Assembly: GCA_938092015.1 (NCBI GenBank)
Contig: CALKOT010000066.1
Span: 1 to 64,000, forward strand
Direction: 5' to 3'
Source: an uncultured Paracoccaceae bacterium
GTDB lineage: Bacteria; Pseudomonadota; Alphaproteobacteria; Rhodobacterales; Rhodobacteraceae
Length of the DNA stretch: 64,000 bases
In this document: piece after piece, positions 50,496 to 60,975 of the stretch
How positions within the stretch are numbered: the stretch's first letter is position 1
Layout: each line of letters begins with the position of its first letter
Made by a program: the position numbers and the translations under genes
The notes under the pieces: generated by a model
Databases searched by the model: none
What the model saw: the letters and a program-made list of their open reading frames with translations, nothing else
What the model was told of the DNA's origin: nothing

Positions 50496-51332
50496 GTGGC
50501 TGCCTTGGGGGGGAGTGGCGCTGGCGGCGGGTTCGCAGACCTAGCGCTACGTATTGTGACGGGACTGGCCTTTGGCGCGGTTGCGATTTCAGCCCTTCTG
50601 GCAGGCGGTCCATGGTTCACAATTCTGATCGCAGTCCTTTCAGCGTTGATGGCGTATGAATGGCGTAAAATCTCGCTGAAAGAAGAAGAACCCGCTGTCG
50701 CCGGATTTCAGATACTGGCCGTGGTTGGCGCTGCGGTCATGGCGCATTTTGGCGATCTGAACATGGCGATCGCCTTTCTGCTGGCGGTTGCCGGCGCAGG
50801 CGCAATGGCTGACGCCTTGCTAAAGCGGACGGCTGGTTGGGGGCTTGTCGGGGCGCTTTACGTCGGTTTCGCCGCGATCTGCCTTATCGGTCTTCGCGGT
50901 GATGCTGTTGAAGGCAAATACGTCATCTACTGGCTTGCGATGACGGTGATCGCGACCGATGTTGGCGCCTATTTTTCCGGTCGTATCATCGGCGGGCCGA
51001 AGCTGTGGCGCCGGGTCAGCCCAAACAAGACCTGGGCCGGTTTGGCTGGCGCCATGGTTCTGTCAGCGATTTGCTCTGCCGTGTTTTCGCAGCTGGCGCT
51101 TGGCTATGTTGAGCTATTCTTGTCGTTGCTGGCTGCTCTGACTGCAATCGTCGCGCAGACTGGCGATTTGATCGAAAGCGCATACAAGCGGCACTTCGGC
51201 GTGAAGGATTCCGGCGCCATTCTGCCGGGGCATGGCGGCGTCCTCGACCGTCTGGATGGAATGTTGTCAGCGACGTTGTTCGTCGCCATCATCACCCTTT
51301 TCCGCGATGGCGCACCGATTTATCTATGGTGA
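50496..51332 (+). CDS. cdsA: Phosphatidate cytidylyltransferase
   Basis: A 278-residue polytopic membrane enzyme making CDP-diacylglycerol. The family signature is at the C-terminus: SAYKRHFGVKDSGAILPGHG followed by GVLDRLDGM. Several hydrophobic helices precede it. The apparent start is GTG at 50496, 5 bases after the uppS stop. The stop overlaps the dxr start. Confidence 0.93.
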   Translation: MAALGGSGAGGGFADLALRIVTGLAFGAVAISALLAGGPWFTILIAVLSALMAYEWRKISLKEEEPAVAGFQILAVVGAAVMAHFGDLNMAIAFLLAVAGAGAMADALLKRTAGWGLVGALYVGFAAICLIGLRGDAVEGKYVIYWLAMTVIATDVGAYFSGRIIGGPKLWRRVSPNKTWAGLAGAMVLSAICSAVFSQLALGYVELFLSLLAALTAIVAQTGDLIESAYKRHFGVKDSGAILPGHGGVLDRLDGMLSATLFVAIITLFRDGAPIYLW

Positions 51333-52495
51333 AGCGTGTTTCCATTCTTGGGGTCACAGGCTCCATCGGGATGAACACAGTTGCGATGCTGAAACATCTG
51401 GGCGGTCGTGAAGCGTTTCAGACCGTTGCTGTCACCGGCGGGGCCAACATCGCGGAACTGGCCGTCTGCGCCCGCGACCTTGGCGCTGAAATCGCAGTGA
51501 CAGCCTACGAAGACCGGCTAGAAGATTTGCAGGCGGCGCTTGCTGGATCGGGTGTGATCGCGGCTGCCGGTGAGCAGGCGTTGCTGGATGCTGCATCCCG
51601 GCCCGCAGACTGGGTCATGGCTGCGATTGTTGGCGTAGCTGGTCTTGCCCCAACGCTTGCGGCGGCGCAGGCAGGTGCGACTGTTGCGCTGGCGAACAAG
51701 GAATGCCTTGTTTCTGCTGGCGGCCTCTTTCTGGAGGCCACAAAAAAGGCTGGCGTGCCAGTGATCCCCGTCGACAGTGAGCATTCGGCGATTTTCCAGT
51801 GTCTTGATGCGAATGCCGGTCGGCATCCTTCGAAATTCATCCTGACGGCATCGGGCGGCCCGTTTCGCAGTTGGACCCGCGCTGAGATGGCCGATGTGAC
51901 CGCTGAGCGGGCGCGGCAGCACCCAAACTTTTCTATGGGGCTGAAGATCTCAATCGACAGCGCGACCATGTTCAACAAGGCGCTTGAGATGATTGAGGCG
52001 CGCTGGCTGTTCGGCGCGACGTCCGAAACGCTTGATGTGGTGGTGCATCGTCAGTCGATTATCCATTCAGCGGTTGCGTATTCTGATGGCGCCATGATCG
52101 CTCAGCTAGGTCTGCCGGACATGCGCACGGCAATCGGATATGCGCTAACCTATCCCGAACGCGCCGATCTGCCTGTAGAAACGCTGGACCTGACGCAGAT
52201 TTCCAGGCTGGATTTTGAGTCGCCGGACGAAGCGCGCTTTCCCTCAATCACGATGGCGCGCGCTGCGATGGATCAATCAGAACTTGCTGGCGCGGCGCTT
52301 AACGCCGCGAAAGAGGCGGCCTTGGTTGCGTTCATAGAAGGCCACATCAAGTTTCTTCACATGTTTGATGTGGTCGCAGAGGTCGTCGAACGCTTGACTC
52401 CGTACGCCCCGGCGCGCGATCTGAGGGATGTGTTTGAAATTGACCGGACGGCGCGCCACCTGGCGGCAGAACGCATAACGAAACTGACCGCCTAA
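51326..52495 (+). CDS. dxr: 1-deoxy-D-xylulose 5-phosphate reductoisomerase
   Basis: A 389-residue enzyme for the second step of the non-mevalonate isoprenoid pathway. NADPH motif ILGVTGSIGMNTVAML, then ALANKECLVSAG, VDSEHSAIFQC, ASGGPFRSW and ISIDSATMFNKALEMIEARW. ATG overlaps the cdsA stop. Its product supplies the isoprenoids used by the uppS enzyme encoded two genes earlier. Confidence 0.96.
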   Translation: MVKRVSILGVTGSIGMNTVAMLKHLGGREAFQTVAVTGGANIAELAVCARDLGAEIAVTAYEDRLEDLQAALAGSGVIAAAGEQALLDAASRPADWVMAAIVGVAGLAPTLAAAQAGATVALANKECLVSAGGLFLEATKKAGVPVIPVDSEHSAIFQCLDANAGRHPSKFILTASGGPFRSWTRAEMADVTAERARQHPNFSMGLKISIDSATMFNKALEMIEARWLFGATSETLDVVVHRQSIIHSAVAYSDGAMIAQLGLPDMRTAIGYALTYPERADLPVETLDLTQISRLDFESPDEARFPSITMARAAMDQSELAGAALNAAKEAALVAFIEGHIKFLHMFDVVAEVVERLTPYAPARDLRDVFEIDRTARHLAAERITKLTA

Positions 52496-52515
52496 CCGTC
52501 CCGGAGGGAGAGTAA

Positions 52516-53844
52516 ATGTCCTATATCGCCGATATCCCCTATGTGGGCTGGGTGATCCCTTTTTTGCTTGTCCTTGGCGTCGTCGTGTTTGTGCACGAAT
52601 ACGGCCACTACATCGTTGGTAAATGGTGTGGGATCAAAGCTGATGTGTTTTCGATCGGCTTCGGGAAAGAGCTGTTTCACTGGATCGACAAGAACGGCAT
52701 GCGATGGCGTGTCGGCGCGCTTCCTTTGGGCGGATACGTCAAGTTTCGCGGGGATATGAACGCAGCTTCGGCGGGCGCGGACCAACTTGCGCTGGCCCGA
52801 ATGACGGATAAGAAAAAGGCAGGCGCCTTTCATCTTGCGCCGCTATGGGCGCGTGCGCTGACGGTTCTGGCCGGGCCGGTGTTCAACTTCATCCTGTCGA
52901 TTTTTGTGTTCACTGCCATTGCGATGTTCCAGGGCAGGGAAGTGAATGAGCCTGTCGTCGGCTCAATCAGCGTTACTGGGGATGCAGAGATTGGGTTGCT
53001 GGCGGGCGATAGAGTCGTGTCCATTGACGGCAACTATGTCTCGGACTTCAACGAACTGGTGCAGGCGTTGGACGCCACGGACGGCAGGGTCGTCACAGCA
53101 CTCGTCAATCGAGGACGGGGCGAAGAAGAGGTCACTGTTCGTTACAGCCGCCCCGCCACAATCGACGCAGTCTTGCCTGGCGGCGCTGCGGCGGATGCCG
53201 GCCTTGATCGCGGTGATGTCATTACTGGCGTTGATGGCGAACCGACACCGACCTTTGAGGCGCTGCGAGACAAAATATTTGCATCAAATGGTGAACCTTT
53301 GGTGCTTGACGTCACCCGGGGTGATCAGCAGATCCAGATGACGCTGACCCCGCAGATGACAGATTCCGTCGATGAAGATGGCAATCCATTCAAGCGCCCG
53401 ATGATTGGCGTTCAGAACCGCTCCTTTGGCGGTGTTGAGCCACTCACAGAAGCAGCGGATCCGATAGATTCAATTATCTATGGCTTTGTCCGCACCTGGG
53501 GCATCATTGACGCCACACTCAGCTACATCTACAGCATGATCTTTGGCGACGCTGACGCGAGCCAATTGGGCGGTCCTATCCAGATCGCCAAGGTGTCCGG
53601 ACAGGCGGCGGAGCAGGGGCTCGACAGCCTTCTGATCATGATCGCGCTGATCTCAACATCCATCGGATTGATCAACCTATTCCCCATTCCGGTGCTCGAT
53701 GGTGGACATCTTGTGTTTTACGCCCTTGAAGCGGTACGGGGCCGTCCCATAAAAGAGCGCTGGCAGGAGATCGGAAATGGACTCGGCTTGAGTATGATTC
53801 TTCTGTTAATGGTCTTTGCAACTATAAATGACCTGCTCCGCTAA
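52516..53844 (+). CDS. rseP: Site-2 protease, RseP-type zinc metalloprotease
   Basis: A 442-residue inner-membrane protease cleaving transmembrane anti-sigma factors and signal-peptide remnants. HEYGH at residues 27-31 lies in the first membrane helix, two PDZ-like regions follow (VVGSISVTGDAEIGLLAGD and VLPGGAAADAGLDRGDVI), and the last part has NLFPIPVLDGGHL, the second zinc-ligand motif. GGAGGGAGAG precedes the ATG. Confidence 0.95.
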   Translation: MSYIADIPYVGWVIPFLLVLGVVVFVHEYGHYIVGKWCGIKADVFSIGFGKELFHWIDKNGMRWRVGALPLGGYVKFRGDMNAASAGADQLALARMTDKKKAGAFHLAPLWARALTVLAGPVFNFILSIFVFTAIAMFQGREVNEPVVGSISVTGDAEIGLLAGDRVVSIDGNYVSDFNELVQALDATDGRVVTALVNRGRGEEEVTVRYSRPATIDAVLPGGAAADAGLDRGDVITGVDGEPTPTFEALRDKIFASNGEPLVLDVTRGDQQIQMTLTPQMTDSVDEDGNPFKRPMIGVQNRSFGGVEPLTEAADPIDSIIYGFVRTWGIIDATLSYIYSMIFGDADASQLGGPIQIAKVSGQAAEQGLDSLLIMIALISTSIGLINLFPIPVLDGGHLVFYALEAVRGRPIKERWQEIGNGLGLSMILLLMVFATINDLLR

Positions 53845-53911
53845 CGGGGCGACTGGGACAGGCGCGATAACATCAAAGATGACGCGCATACGGGTGATGA
53901 GAGGTAGAGCC

Positions 53912-56245
53912 ATGTGGATCTTCGATCGGACTGTCGGCGCGGCGGCTGTGTGCCTGCGTGCAAGCCTGGCTGCTTTGACGTTGGCATTTATTGCCCCGAC
54001 GGGTGTATCAGCGCAATTGGCGGTTCAGCAGGAAGCGCGTGGTCAGCTGGTCACCGAGGTTGTCGTCATTGGCAACCGACGGATCGAAGCGGCGACAGTT
54101 GAAAGCTATCTGGCGCTGCGCGTTGGCGAACCGATAACGGAAGCTGGTCTGAACCGTTCGGTTCGCCAGTTGTTCGACACCGGTCTGTTCCGCGACGCCG
54201 CTGTGGCGCCTGATGGCGGACGGCTTTTGGTTCAGGTGGTTGAAAACCCGTCGATTAACCGCATCAACTTTGAAGGCAACGACCTGATCAGCGATGAACA
54301 GCTGCTGGGCATAGTTTCATCTCGCCCACGCCGCCCTTACACGCGCTCTGGCGCTGAGGCGGATGCGCAGGAACTGACAGAAGCGTACCGCCGTACCGGT
54401 CGCTATGGCGCTGTGGTTGAGCCTGTGATCATCGAACAGGCTGACAACCGCGTCGACCTGGTGTTCGAAATCGTCGAAGGCAACATCACCGAAGTTTATT
54501 CGATCAACTTCGTTGGCAACGAAATCTATTCCGACCGTCGCCTGCGCAATGTGATCGACACCTCGGAAAGCGGCATCTTTTCGCCTTTCGTGAACACCGA
54601 CGTTTACGACCCTGACCGTCTGGAATTCGATAAGCAGCTGCTGCGCAGATACTATTTGAACAACGGCTATCCTGACTTTTCAGTGCTGTCGGCTGTCGCC
54701 GAACTCGCGCCCGACCGCGAAGGGTTCTACATCACTTTCTCGGTTGAAGAGGGTGAACTGTACACATTTGGCGAACTCGACATCACGGTGAATACCGAAG
54801 GCATGGATGTCGAAGATTACCGTCCCATCCTGCCTAATCTGGCGGGCGACACCTATGACGCATCTGTCGTTGAGGACGTGATCGACGACATCACCTTCCG
54901 CGCTGGTCAGGACGGTTTTGCATTCACGAACATCCGCCCGCTTGCACGACGTAATGAAGAAGAACGCGTGATCGACATCATGTTCGATCTTGCCGAAGGC
55001 CCGCGCGTATATGTCGACCGTATCGACATCGAAGGCAATGGTCGGACGATCGATCGCGTTATTCGTCGCCAGTTCGATATCGTCGAAGGCGACGCGTTCA
55101 ACGCCCGTGAGATCGAAAAAGCCCGTCGCCGGATCCGGGGCCTTGGCTTCTTCTCTGAAGTGGCGGTGCGCACAGAACGCGGCGACACCGAAGATCGCGC
55201 CCGGGTGAAAGTCGAAGTGGCTGAGCAGCCGACAGGCAGCCTGTCGTTCGGCGTCGGCTATTCGTCCGCCTCTGGCCCGGTTGGTGAAGTTTCGGTGTCT
55301 GAGCGCAACCTTCTGGGCCGCGGTCAGTTCCTGCGCGCCCGTGTGCAGGTTGCCAATGACAGTCGCGTATTTGATCTGACCTTCCGCGAACCAGCCTTCC
55401 TGGATCGCGATCTTTCTGCGGGCTTCAACATCTTCTACCGAGATGAAGACCTGGACCAAGAATCTGATTTCCAGCTGACCAGCATCGGGTTTGAACCTTC
55501 AATCGGCTTCCCAGTCAGCGAGAACGCGCGGATGAGCTTGTTCTACCAGATCTCGGACACGGACATTCGCGACATTGATGCGACGACTTCGCCTCTGATC
55601 GCCCGCGATGAAGGCAGCCAGACGACATCAGCCATTGGCGCGCGCTATACGCTTGATCTGAGGAACGACCCGCTTGAGCCTACAGGTGGGTATCTTCTTA
55701 CCCTAGAAGGCAAGGCGGCGGGCCTTGGCGGTGGCGCCCGCTATGGGCAGGCGATCGCCAGCGCAAAAACCTGGACATCATTCTTTGACAATGAGGTCGT
55801 CGCATCGGCTGAGGTTGAATCTGGTGGTATCTTTGCATTCAACAGCGGCGTGCGCGTGACGGACCGGTTCTTCCTGGGAGGCGATGAATTCCGCGGCTTT
55901 GCGTTTGGCGGCCTTGGTCCACGCGATATTGCATCGGATGATGCGCTGGGCGGCAATTACTATGCCGTGTTGCGGACGGATATCTCATTCCCGCTGGGTC
56001 TGCCGGAAGAACTTGGTTTTTACGGCGGTCTGTTCGCGGATGTCGGTACTATCTGGCATCTGGACAGAATCAGTGCAGGCGGCGTTACTGTTGATGACAG
56101 CGCCAAGCTGCGCGCGTCTGTTGGCGCCAGTATCTTCTGGGACAGCAACTTTGGCCCATTGCGTCTGAACTTCGCGGTTCCTCTTAAGAAAGAGCAGGGC
56201 GACGATACAGAGTTCTTCCGCTTCACGGTCGGCACGCGGTTCTGA
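53912..56245 (+). CDS. bamA: Outer membrane assembly factor BamA
   Basis: About 777 residues. A signal peptide begins MWIFDRTVGAAAVCL and ends near TGVSAQ. Five POTRA domains follow (for example TEVVVIGNRRIEAATVESYL) and then the 16-strand barrel with FRGFAFGGLGPRD, the lid-lock loop motif, and a C-terminal FTVGTRF ending in Phe. The ATG at 53912 behind GAGAGGTAG is preferred over frames running back into rseP. It inserts beta-barrel proteins into the outer membrane. Confidence 0.95.
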   Translation: MWIFDRTVGAAAVCLRASLAALTLAFIAPTGVSAQLAVQQEARGQLVTEVVVIGNRRIEAATVESYLALRVGEPITEAGLNRSVRQLFDTGLFRDAAVAPDGGRLLVQVVENPSINRINFEGNDLISDEQLLGIVSSRPRRPYTRSGAEADAQELTEAYRRTGRYGAVVEPVIIEQADNRVDLVFEIVEGNITEVYSINFVGNEIYSDRRLRNVIDTSESGIFSPFVNTDVYDPDRLEFDKQLLRRYYLNNGYPDFSVLSAVAELAPDREGFYITFSVEEGELYTFGELDITVNTEGMDVEDYRPILPNLAGDTYDASVVEDVIDDITFRAGQDGFAFTNIRPLARRNEEERVIDIMFDLAEGPRVYVDRIDIEGNGRTIDRVIRRQFDIVEGDAFNAREIEKARRRIRGLGFFSEVAVRTERGDTEDRARVKVEVAEQPTGSLSFGVGYSSASGPVGEVSVSERNLLGRGQFLRARVQVANDSRVFDLTFREPAFLDRDLSAGFNIFYRDEDLDQESDFQLTSIGFEPSIGFPVSENARMSLFYQISDTDIRDIDATTSPLIARDEGSQTTSAIGARYTLDLRNDPLEPTGGYLLTLEGKAAGLGGGARYGQAIASAKTWTSFFDNEVVASAEVESGGIFAFNSGVRVTDRFFLGGDEFRGFAFGGLGPRDIASDDALGGNYYAVLRTDISFPLGLPEELGFYGGLFADVGTIWHLDRISAGGVTVDDSAKLRASVGASIFWDSNFGPLRLNFAVPLKKEQGDDTEFFRFTVGTRF

Positions 56246-56247
56246 TT

Positions 56248-56829
56248 TTGCGCTGGTTCGGCGCAAACCTGTCGGCGGCTTTGATCGCCCTGTTATGCGC
56301 CGCGCCGGTGTCCGCGCAGGAAACCAGTGCAGTGCCTGAGCAAACAGCGCACGCTATTCTGATCGTTGATTTGGACCGGGCGCTGCGGGAAAGCGCACCT
56401 GGGCAAGCCCTAGCCGCCGCTATTCAGAAACAGCGGTTGGCAATCCACCAGTCGACTGTTGATCTCGACAAAGCGATGGAAGCCGAAGAGACCGAGATTG
56501 ATCAAATCCGTGATCGCCTGACGCCGCAACAGTTCGAAGAACGCCTGCGGGATTTTGATCAACGTGTGCGGCAGGTTCGCAGTGAACGACAAAACACGTC
56601 ACAGGCCTTCAATACCCGAATTACCGCTGCGCGCAGGCGTCTGGCGCAGGCGCTGAATCTGATCCTCAGAGACATTCTGGAGGAGCGGGGCGCCTCTGTC
56701 CTGTTGAATGGTCAGAATGTGATTATGGCCCGCGAAGAGATTGATATCACCTCAGAAGCTATAGATCGGTTTTCAACCCAGACCTTTGAGTTTGATCTGT
56801 CGCCTTCGCCAAGTGGCGACGGCGGGTAA
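56248..56829 (+). CDS. skp: OmpH/Skp-like periplasmic chaperone
   Basis: A 193-residue exported protein, TTG start two bases after the bamA stop. A signal peptide (NLSAALIALLCAAPVSA) is followed by ILIVDLDRALRESAPGQA, matching the Skp start, and a long charged helical region (FEERLRDFDQRVRQVRSERQ) typical of the tentacles. It hands outer-membrane proteins to the Bam machine encoded by the preceding gene. Confidence 0.85.
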   Translation: MRWFGANLSAALIALLCAAPVSAQETSAVPEQTAHAILIVDLDRALRESAPGQALAAAIQKQRLAIHQSTVDLDKAMEAEETEIDQIRDRLTPQQFEERLRDFDQRVRQVRSERQNTSQAFNTRITAARRRLAQALNLILRDILEERGASVLLNGQNVIMAREEIDITSEAIDRFSTQTFEFDLSPSPSGDGG

Positions 56830-56901
56830 CTGGGGTTAAAGGTTGACCGCGACGCCGACGCCGCTATCCAGAGTAAAGGCCAAGACGAAAGAAAGAGTAT
56901 T

Positions 56902-57384
56902 ATGGGTGAGGCGGAAACGAGCGAGTTGAAAGAGGCGGACCTGGGGCGGATCAAGCGAATGATCCCGCATCGTTACCCTTTTCTTCTGATTGATCATGTC
57001 AAAGATATTGCCGTCGGCGACTGCGCTGTTGGCATCAAGAATGTTACTGCGAACGAGCCGCATTTTCAGGGGCACTTCCCGGACAAACCAGTGATGCCCG
57101 GTGTGCTGATTGTCGAAGCGATGGCGCAGACATCAGGCGTTCTGGTTGTTGAGACCCTTGAGATGATTGACCAAGGCCTGCTGGTTTACTTCATGACCCT
57201 CGACAAGACCCGCTTTCGCAAGATCGTAGCGCCCGGTGATGTGTTGGAATTGCATGTGAAGATCCTTCGTGGCCGTGGCAAGATCTGGAAATTCTGGGGC
57301 GAAGCCAAGGTCGACGGCGAAGTTGCGGCTGAGGCTGAATTCTCAGCCATGATCATTACGCCGGACGACGAAAAGCGGCGCTGA
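56902..57384 (+). CDS. fabZ: 3-hydroxyacyl-ACP dehydratase
   Basis: A 160-residue hot-dog-fold enzyme of fatty acid synthesis. [17 protein letters not shown], then [20 protein letters not shown] with His58, and VEAMAQTSG with Glu72 form the active site. In related genomes lpxA, lpxI and lpxB follow directly; here they do not, and a convergent nudix gene comes next after 182 bases. Confidence 0.95.
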   Translation: MGEAETSELKEADLGRIKRMIPHRYPFLLIDHVKDIAVGDCAVGIKNVTANEPHFQGHFPDKPVMPGVLIVEAMAQTSGVLVVETLEMIDQGLLVYFMTLDKTRFRKIVAPGDVLELHVKILRGRGKIWKFWGEAKVDGEVAAEAEFSAMIITPDDEKRR

Positions 57385-57452
57385 CTGTTGGGTCGCGTTG
57401 CTCGCGGCTCTCATTCATCTTCAACGTTTGGCCTGCGCGCCGTCCCAAAACC

Positions 57453-57466
57453 TTTCACATGTGAAG
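57453..57466. repeat. Dispersed palindrome, copy 4 (imperfect)
   Basis: TTTCACATGTGAAG, core TTCACATGTGAA. Read on the minus strand it continues into AAAGGTTTT as copy 1 does, and its other flank (AAACATACGGAGAACAGATT then GTGGC) parallels the flank of copy 1. It lies between the convergent fabZ and nudix genes. Confidence 0.6.
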
Positions 57467-57566
57467 GTAGGCCTAAGTTATTGAAATATTTAGGGTGGGT
57501 TTGTGGCTGCCACAATCTGTTCTCCGTATGTTTAGAAATTCGGCCAGCTAAAACCTTTCGCGGCCC

Positions 57567-58028
57567 CTAAGTAGAAATTCTGATCCTGAGATGTGGATTG
57601 GGCTTCTTGTCAATAAATTCGGCTTTGATAGCAGCCAAGGCTCTTTGCTGGCCCGGAAACCCGAACAATTCGTATGCTTCGTCAATACTGGCCCATTTAT
57701 ATGCGTCATGTTCGTCATTCAGGACATCCTTCGTATCTTCGGGCACAGTGCTGACAAATACAGGGACCAGGGTGATGCATTCTTTGTCTGGCTCATAGAA
57801 CTGCTCAAGAATGTCGGCAGACCAAATCTCTGTCAGTTCAATCCTTGTTTCTTCCATCACCTCGCGTATGGCAGTTTGCCAGGCTTTTTCGCCGGGCTCG
57901 ATGCCGCCCGCCACCTGACACCATAGGCCAGCCAGATAGCCGGTTCGGCGCATGAGAAGAACTTTGATCTCATCACCCTCAGGCTTAAGGATGAAAATCG
58001 ACACGCTGAAGCTTTTTACCGGAAGCAT
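57567..58028 (-). CDS. Nudix hydrolase
   Basis: A 153-residue hydrolase. The Nudix box is complete: GGIEPGEKAWQTAIREVMEE followed by TRI, giving G-x5-E-x7-REV-x-EE. The surrounding SIFILKPEGDEIKVLLMRR and VPVFVSTVPE resemble NudB-like dihydroneopterin triphosphate or dNTP pyrophosphatases, but the substrate is uncertain. It sits where lpx genes are found in relatives and precedes the gltA terminator. Confidence 0.85.
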   Translation of the reverse strand: MLPVKSFSVSIFILKPEGDEIKVLLMRRTGYLAGLWCQVAGGIEPGEKAWQTAIREVMEETRIELTEIWSADILEQFYEPDKECITLVPVFVSTVPEDTKDVLNDEHDAYKWASIDEAYELFGFPGQQRALAAIKAEFIDKKPNPHLRIRIST

Positions 58029-58065
58029 GGGTCGTCTGCCCGCCTTTTAGGGAAACAGTTTCCAC

Positions 58066-58098
58066 AAAAAAGCGCGCGCCAGTAACACCGGCGCGCGC
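58066..58098 (-). terminator. gltA terminator
   Basis: On the minus strand GCGCGCGCC, a nine-base loop and GGCGCGCGC followed by six T (AAAAAA at 58066-58071 on the plus strand), 23 bases after the gltA stop. Confidence 0.85.
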
Positions 58099-58120
58099 CC
58101 CATTTTTCTGATCGTAGAAC

Positions 58121-59413
58121 TCAGCGGTCTTCTACGTCCGCATAATCCCGCGCTGTAGCGCCTTTATACAGCTGACGCGGGCGACCGATCTTTTGAACCG
58201 GATCTTCGATCATCTCTTTCCACTGCGCGATCCAGCCAACGGTACGGGCCAGCGCGAAGATCGGCGTGAACATCGACGTTGGCAGCCCCATCGCATCAAG
58301 GATGATGCCCGAATAGAAGTCGACGTTCGGGTAGAGTTTCTTCTCAACGAAATACGGATCTTCCAGCGCGATACGCTCAAGTTCTTTCGCGACCTGCAGG
58401 GTTGGGTTGTTTTCAATCCCCAGAAGACCAAGCACTTCGTCAGCGCTTTCCTTCATCACTTTGGCGCGCGGGTCGAAGTTTTTGTAAACGCGGTGGCCAA
58501 AGCCCATCAGACGGAAACTGTCGTTTTTGTCTTTGGCGCGGGCGATGTATTCAGGGATGCGATCGACGGTGCCGATCTCACGCAGCATCTCAAGGCAGGA
58601 CTGGTTTGCACCGCCATGCGCCGGACCCCAGAGGCAGGCGACGCCAGCTGCGATACAGGCAAACGGGTTGGCCTGAGACGAACCTGCAAGACGGACTGTT
58701 GAGGTCGATGCGTTCTGTTCGTGATCCGCATGCAAGGTAAAGATGCGGTCCATCGCGCGCGAAAGGATCGGATCAACCTGATAGTCCTCGCATGGCGTTG
58801 CAAAGCACATGTGAAGGAAGTTCGCGGCATAGTCGAGATCATTGCGCGGGTAGATGAACGGTTGGCCGATGGAGTATTTGTAGGCCCAGGCGCAGATCGT
58901 TGGCAGTTTCGCGATCAGACGCAGGGTTGCGACCTCACGCTGCCAATCGTCATCGATGTCAGTGCTGTCATGGTAGAACGCCGACATTGCGCCAACCACG
59001 CCGCAGACAATCGCCATCGGGTGAGCGTCGCGGCGGAACCCGCGATAGAAGTTCTGCATCTGCTCATGCAGCATCGTGTGGTGCGTAATGCGATGCTCAA
59101 AATCTTCCATCTGTGTTGCAGACGGTAGTTCGCCGTAGAGCAGCAGATAGCAAACTTCCAGATAGTGGGATTTTTCCGCCAGCTGATCGATTGGATACCC
59201 GCGATACAGCAATTCGCCTTTGTCGCCGTCGATAAAGGTGATGTCGCTGTCGCAAGCGGCTGTTGAAGTAAAGCCAGGATCGTAAGTGAAGACATCTAGC
59301 TGTTTGTACAGCGGGCGGATGTCGATCACATCTGGGCCGGTTGTGCCGCTGAGAACGTTCAGCTCAACCGATTGTCCGTCCAGTGTTATGGTTGCTTTTT
59401 TGCCGTCAGACAT
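58121..59413 (-). CDS. gltA: Citrate synthase
   Basis: A 430-residue enzyme condensing acetyl-CoA and oxaloacetate in the TCA cycle. It is the larger, type II form. [39 protein letters not shown] with a catalytic His, [10 protein letters not shown] and [15 protein letters not shown] with the second His are all present; the catalytic Asp lies in [23 protein letters not shown] at 59413 is the preferred start, behind AAGGGGACGC; a frame back to 59482 adds unrelated residues. Confidence 0.95.
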   Translation of the reverse strand: MSDGKKATITLDGQSVELNVLSGTTGPDVIDIRPLYKQLDVFTYDPGFTSTAACDSDITFIDGDKGELLYRGYPIDQLAEKSHYLEVCYLLLYGELPSATQMEDFEHRITHHTMLHEQMQNFYRGFRRDAHPMAIVCGVVGAMSAFYHDSTDIDDDWQREVATLRLIAKLPTICAWAYKYSIGQPFIYPRNDLDYAANFLHMCFATPCEDYQVDPILSRAMDRIFTLHADHEQNASTSTVRLAGSSQANPFACIAAGVACLWGPAHGGANQSCLEMLREIGTVDRIPEYIARAKDKNDSFRLMGFGHRVYKNFDPRAKVMKESADEVLGLLGIENNPTLQVAKELERIALEDPYFVEKKLYPNVDFYSGIILDAMGLPTSMFTPIFALARTVGWIAQWKEMIEDPVQKIGRPRQLYKGATARDYADVEDR

Positions 59414-59493
59414 GTGCGTCCCCTTGTATACAATGCGCCAGGCGCAATGGTTTCCCGTCGGCGCGCCAGAACGCGTCGTCAACGATGTCTGGA

Positions 59494-60912
59494 TCAGTGA
59501 GACTGATCCTGAAGTCTCGCCAGACTCTCCTCACGGCCGAGTGTGAACAAAACGTCGAACACTCCCGGAGAGGTGGCGCGCCCGGTCAGCGCAGCGCGCA
59601 TCGGTTGGGCGACTTCGCCGAGTTTCAAGTCCTCAGCCTCAGCAAAGGCGCGGACTGCTTCCTCGAGCAATTCAGAGGACCACGCGCTAACATTTCGCAG
59701 GTGCGAAGTCAATCTGGAGAGGAGTACTTTCGCGTCGTCAGACAGCAACTTCGTAGCCTTTTCATCGGGCGTGAACGGGCGATCCGCCAAAATATAATGG
59801 GCTGAATTTAATAAATCTAACAATGTCTTGGCGCGTTCCTTCAGCCCGCCCATCGCTTCGGTCAGCATGGCCTGCTTGGCGTCAGAGACAACTGTGCCAT
59901 CCTGTACTTGCAGCAGCGCCAACGCCGCCTTTGTAAGCGCTGCATCATCTGCGACCCGCATGTGCTGGCCGTTCAGATTCTCCAACTTCTTGAAGTCGAA
60001 TCTGGCGGCAGACTTGCCGACCTGCGGCAGGTCGAACCATTTTTGCATCTCTGCGTCGCTGAAAAGCTCATCATCGCCATGGGCCCAGCCTAGGCGAACC
60101 AGGTAGTTGCGCATTGCTTCGGGCAGGTAACCCATATCCCGGTATGCCTCTGCGCCAAGGGCGCCATGGCGTTTGGACAGTTTCGCGCCATCCGGTCCGT
60201 GGATCAAAGGGATATGGGCAAAGCTGGGAATGGGCCATCCCATGGCGTTGTAGATGCAGATCTGGCGCGCTGCGTTCGTCAGGTGATCATCGCCCCGGAT
60301 CACATGGGTGACCCCCATTTCGTGATCATCCACAACGACGGCCAGCATATAGGTCGGCGTTCCATCCGATCGCAGCATGATCAGATCATCAATCTGGGTT
60401 GCAGCAAAGCTGACGCGCCCCTGAACTTCGTCTTCGACGATGATTTCGCCTTCGCGCGGGGCTTTCAGGCGAACTGTGTAGGGCGCATCAGGCCAGTCGG
60501 CAGGGTCCTTGTCGCGCCATGGGCTATCGAACCGGGGCGGGCGGCCTTCTGCCTTTGCGGCATCCCGCGCGGCGGCGATTTCTTCTTGAGTTGCGTAACA
60601 TCGATAGGCGCCGCCGGTTTCCAACATTTTCTCGGCGGCTGCCCGATGCTGATCAACCCGGGCGAATTGGCTGATTGCATCGCCGTCCCAATCAAGGCCC
60701 AGCCACGTCAAACCGTCATAAATCGCCTCTGTCGCCTCAGGCGTTGACCGGGCGCGATCTGTATCTTCGATGCGAAGCAGAAACTTTCCACCTCGTCCCC
60801 GGGCGTATAGCCAGTTGAATAACGCGGTTCTGGCGCCGCCAATGTGCAAAAAACCGGTCGGTGAGGGGGCAAAACGTGTGACGATTGTGGTATCTGTGAC
60901 AGCGTCGGTCAT
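59494..60912 (-). CDS. gltX: Glutamate-tRNA ligase
   Basis: A 472-residue class I aminoacyl-tRNA synthetase. The HIGH-type motif is [17 protein letters not shown] (His23 onward), with [11 protein letters not shown] before it, and the KMSKS equivalent is KLSKRHG in [25 protein letters not shown] and the C-terminal anticodon-binding helices are present. Many alphaproteobacteria have two GltX copies, one making Glu-tRNAGln; which this is cannot be told here. Confidence 0.95.
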   Translation of the reverse strand: MTDAVTDTTIVTRFAPSPTGFLHIGGARTALFNWLYARGRGGKFLLRIEDTDRARSTPEATEAIYDGLTWLGLDWDGDAISQFARVDQHRAAAEKMLETGGAYRCYATQEEIAAARDAAKAEGRPPRFDSPWRDKDPADWPDAPYTVRLKAPREGEIIVEDEVQGRVSFAATQIDDLIMLRSDGTPTYMLAVVVDDHEMGVTHVIRGDDHLTNAARQICIYNAMGWPIPSFAHIPLIHGPDGAKLSKRHGALGAEAYRDMGYLPEAMRNYLVRLGWAHGDDELFSDAEMQKWFDLPQVGKSAARFDFKKLENLNGQHMRVADDAALTKAALALLQVQDGTVVSDAKQAMLTEAMGGLKERAKTLLDLLNSAHYILADRPFTPDEKATKLLSDDAKVLLSRLTSHLRNVSAWSSELLEEAVRAFAEAEDLKLGEVAQPMRAALTGRATSPGVFDVLFTLGREESLARLQDQSH

Positions 60913-60975
60913 GACATCTTCCTGATAAAAAGGCGTGGCGCCCGACGGGCGGCACCTTTATGGCTGCAACACAAG

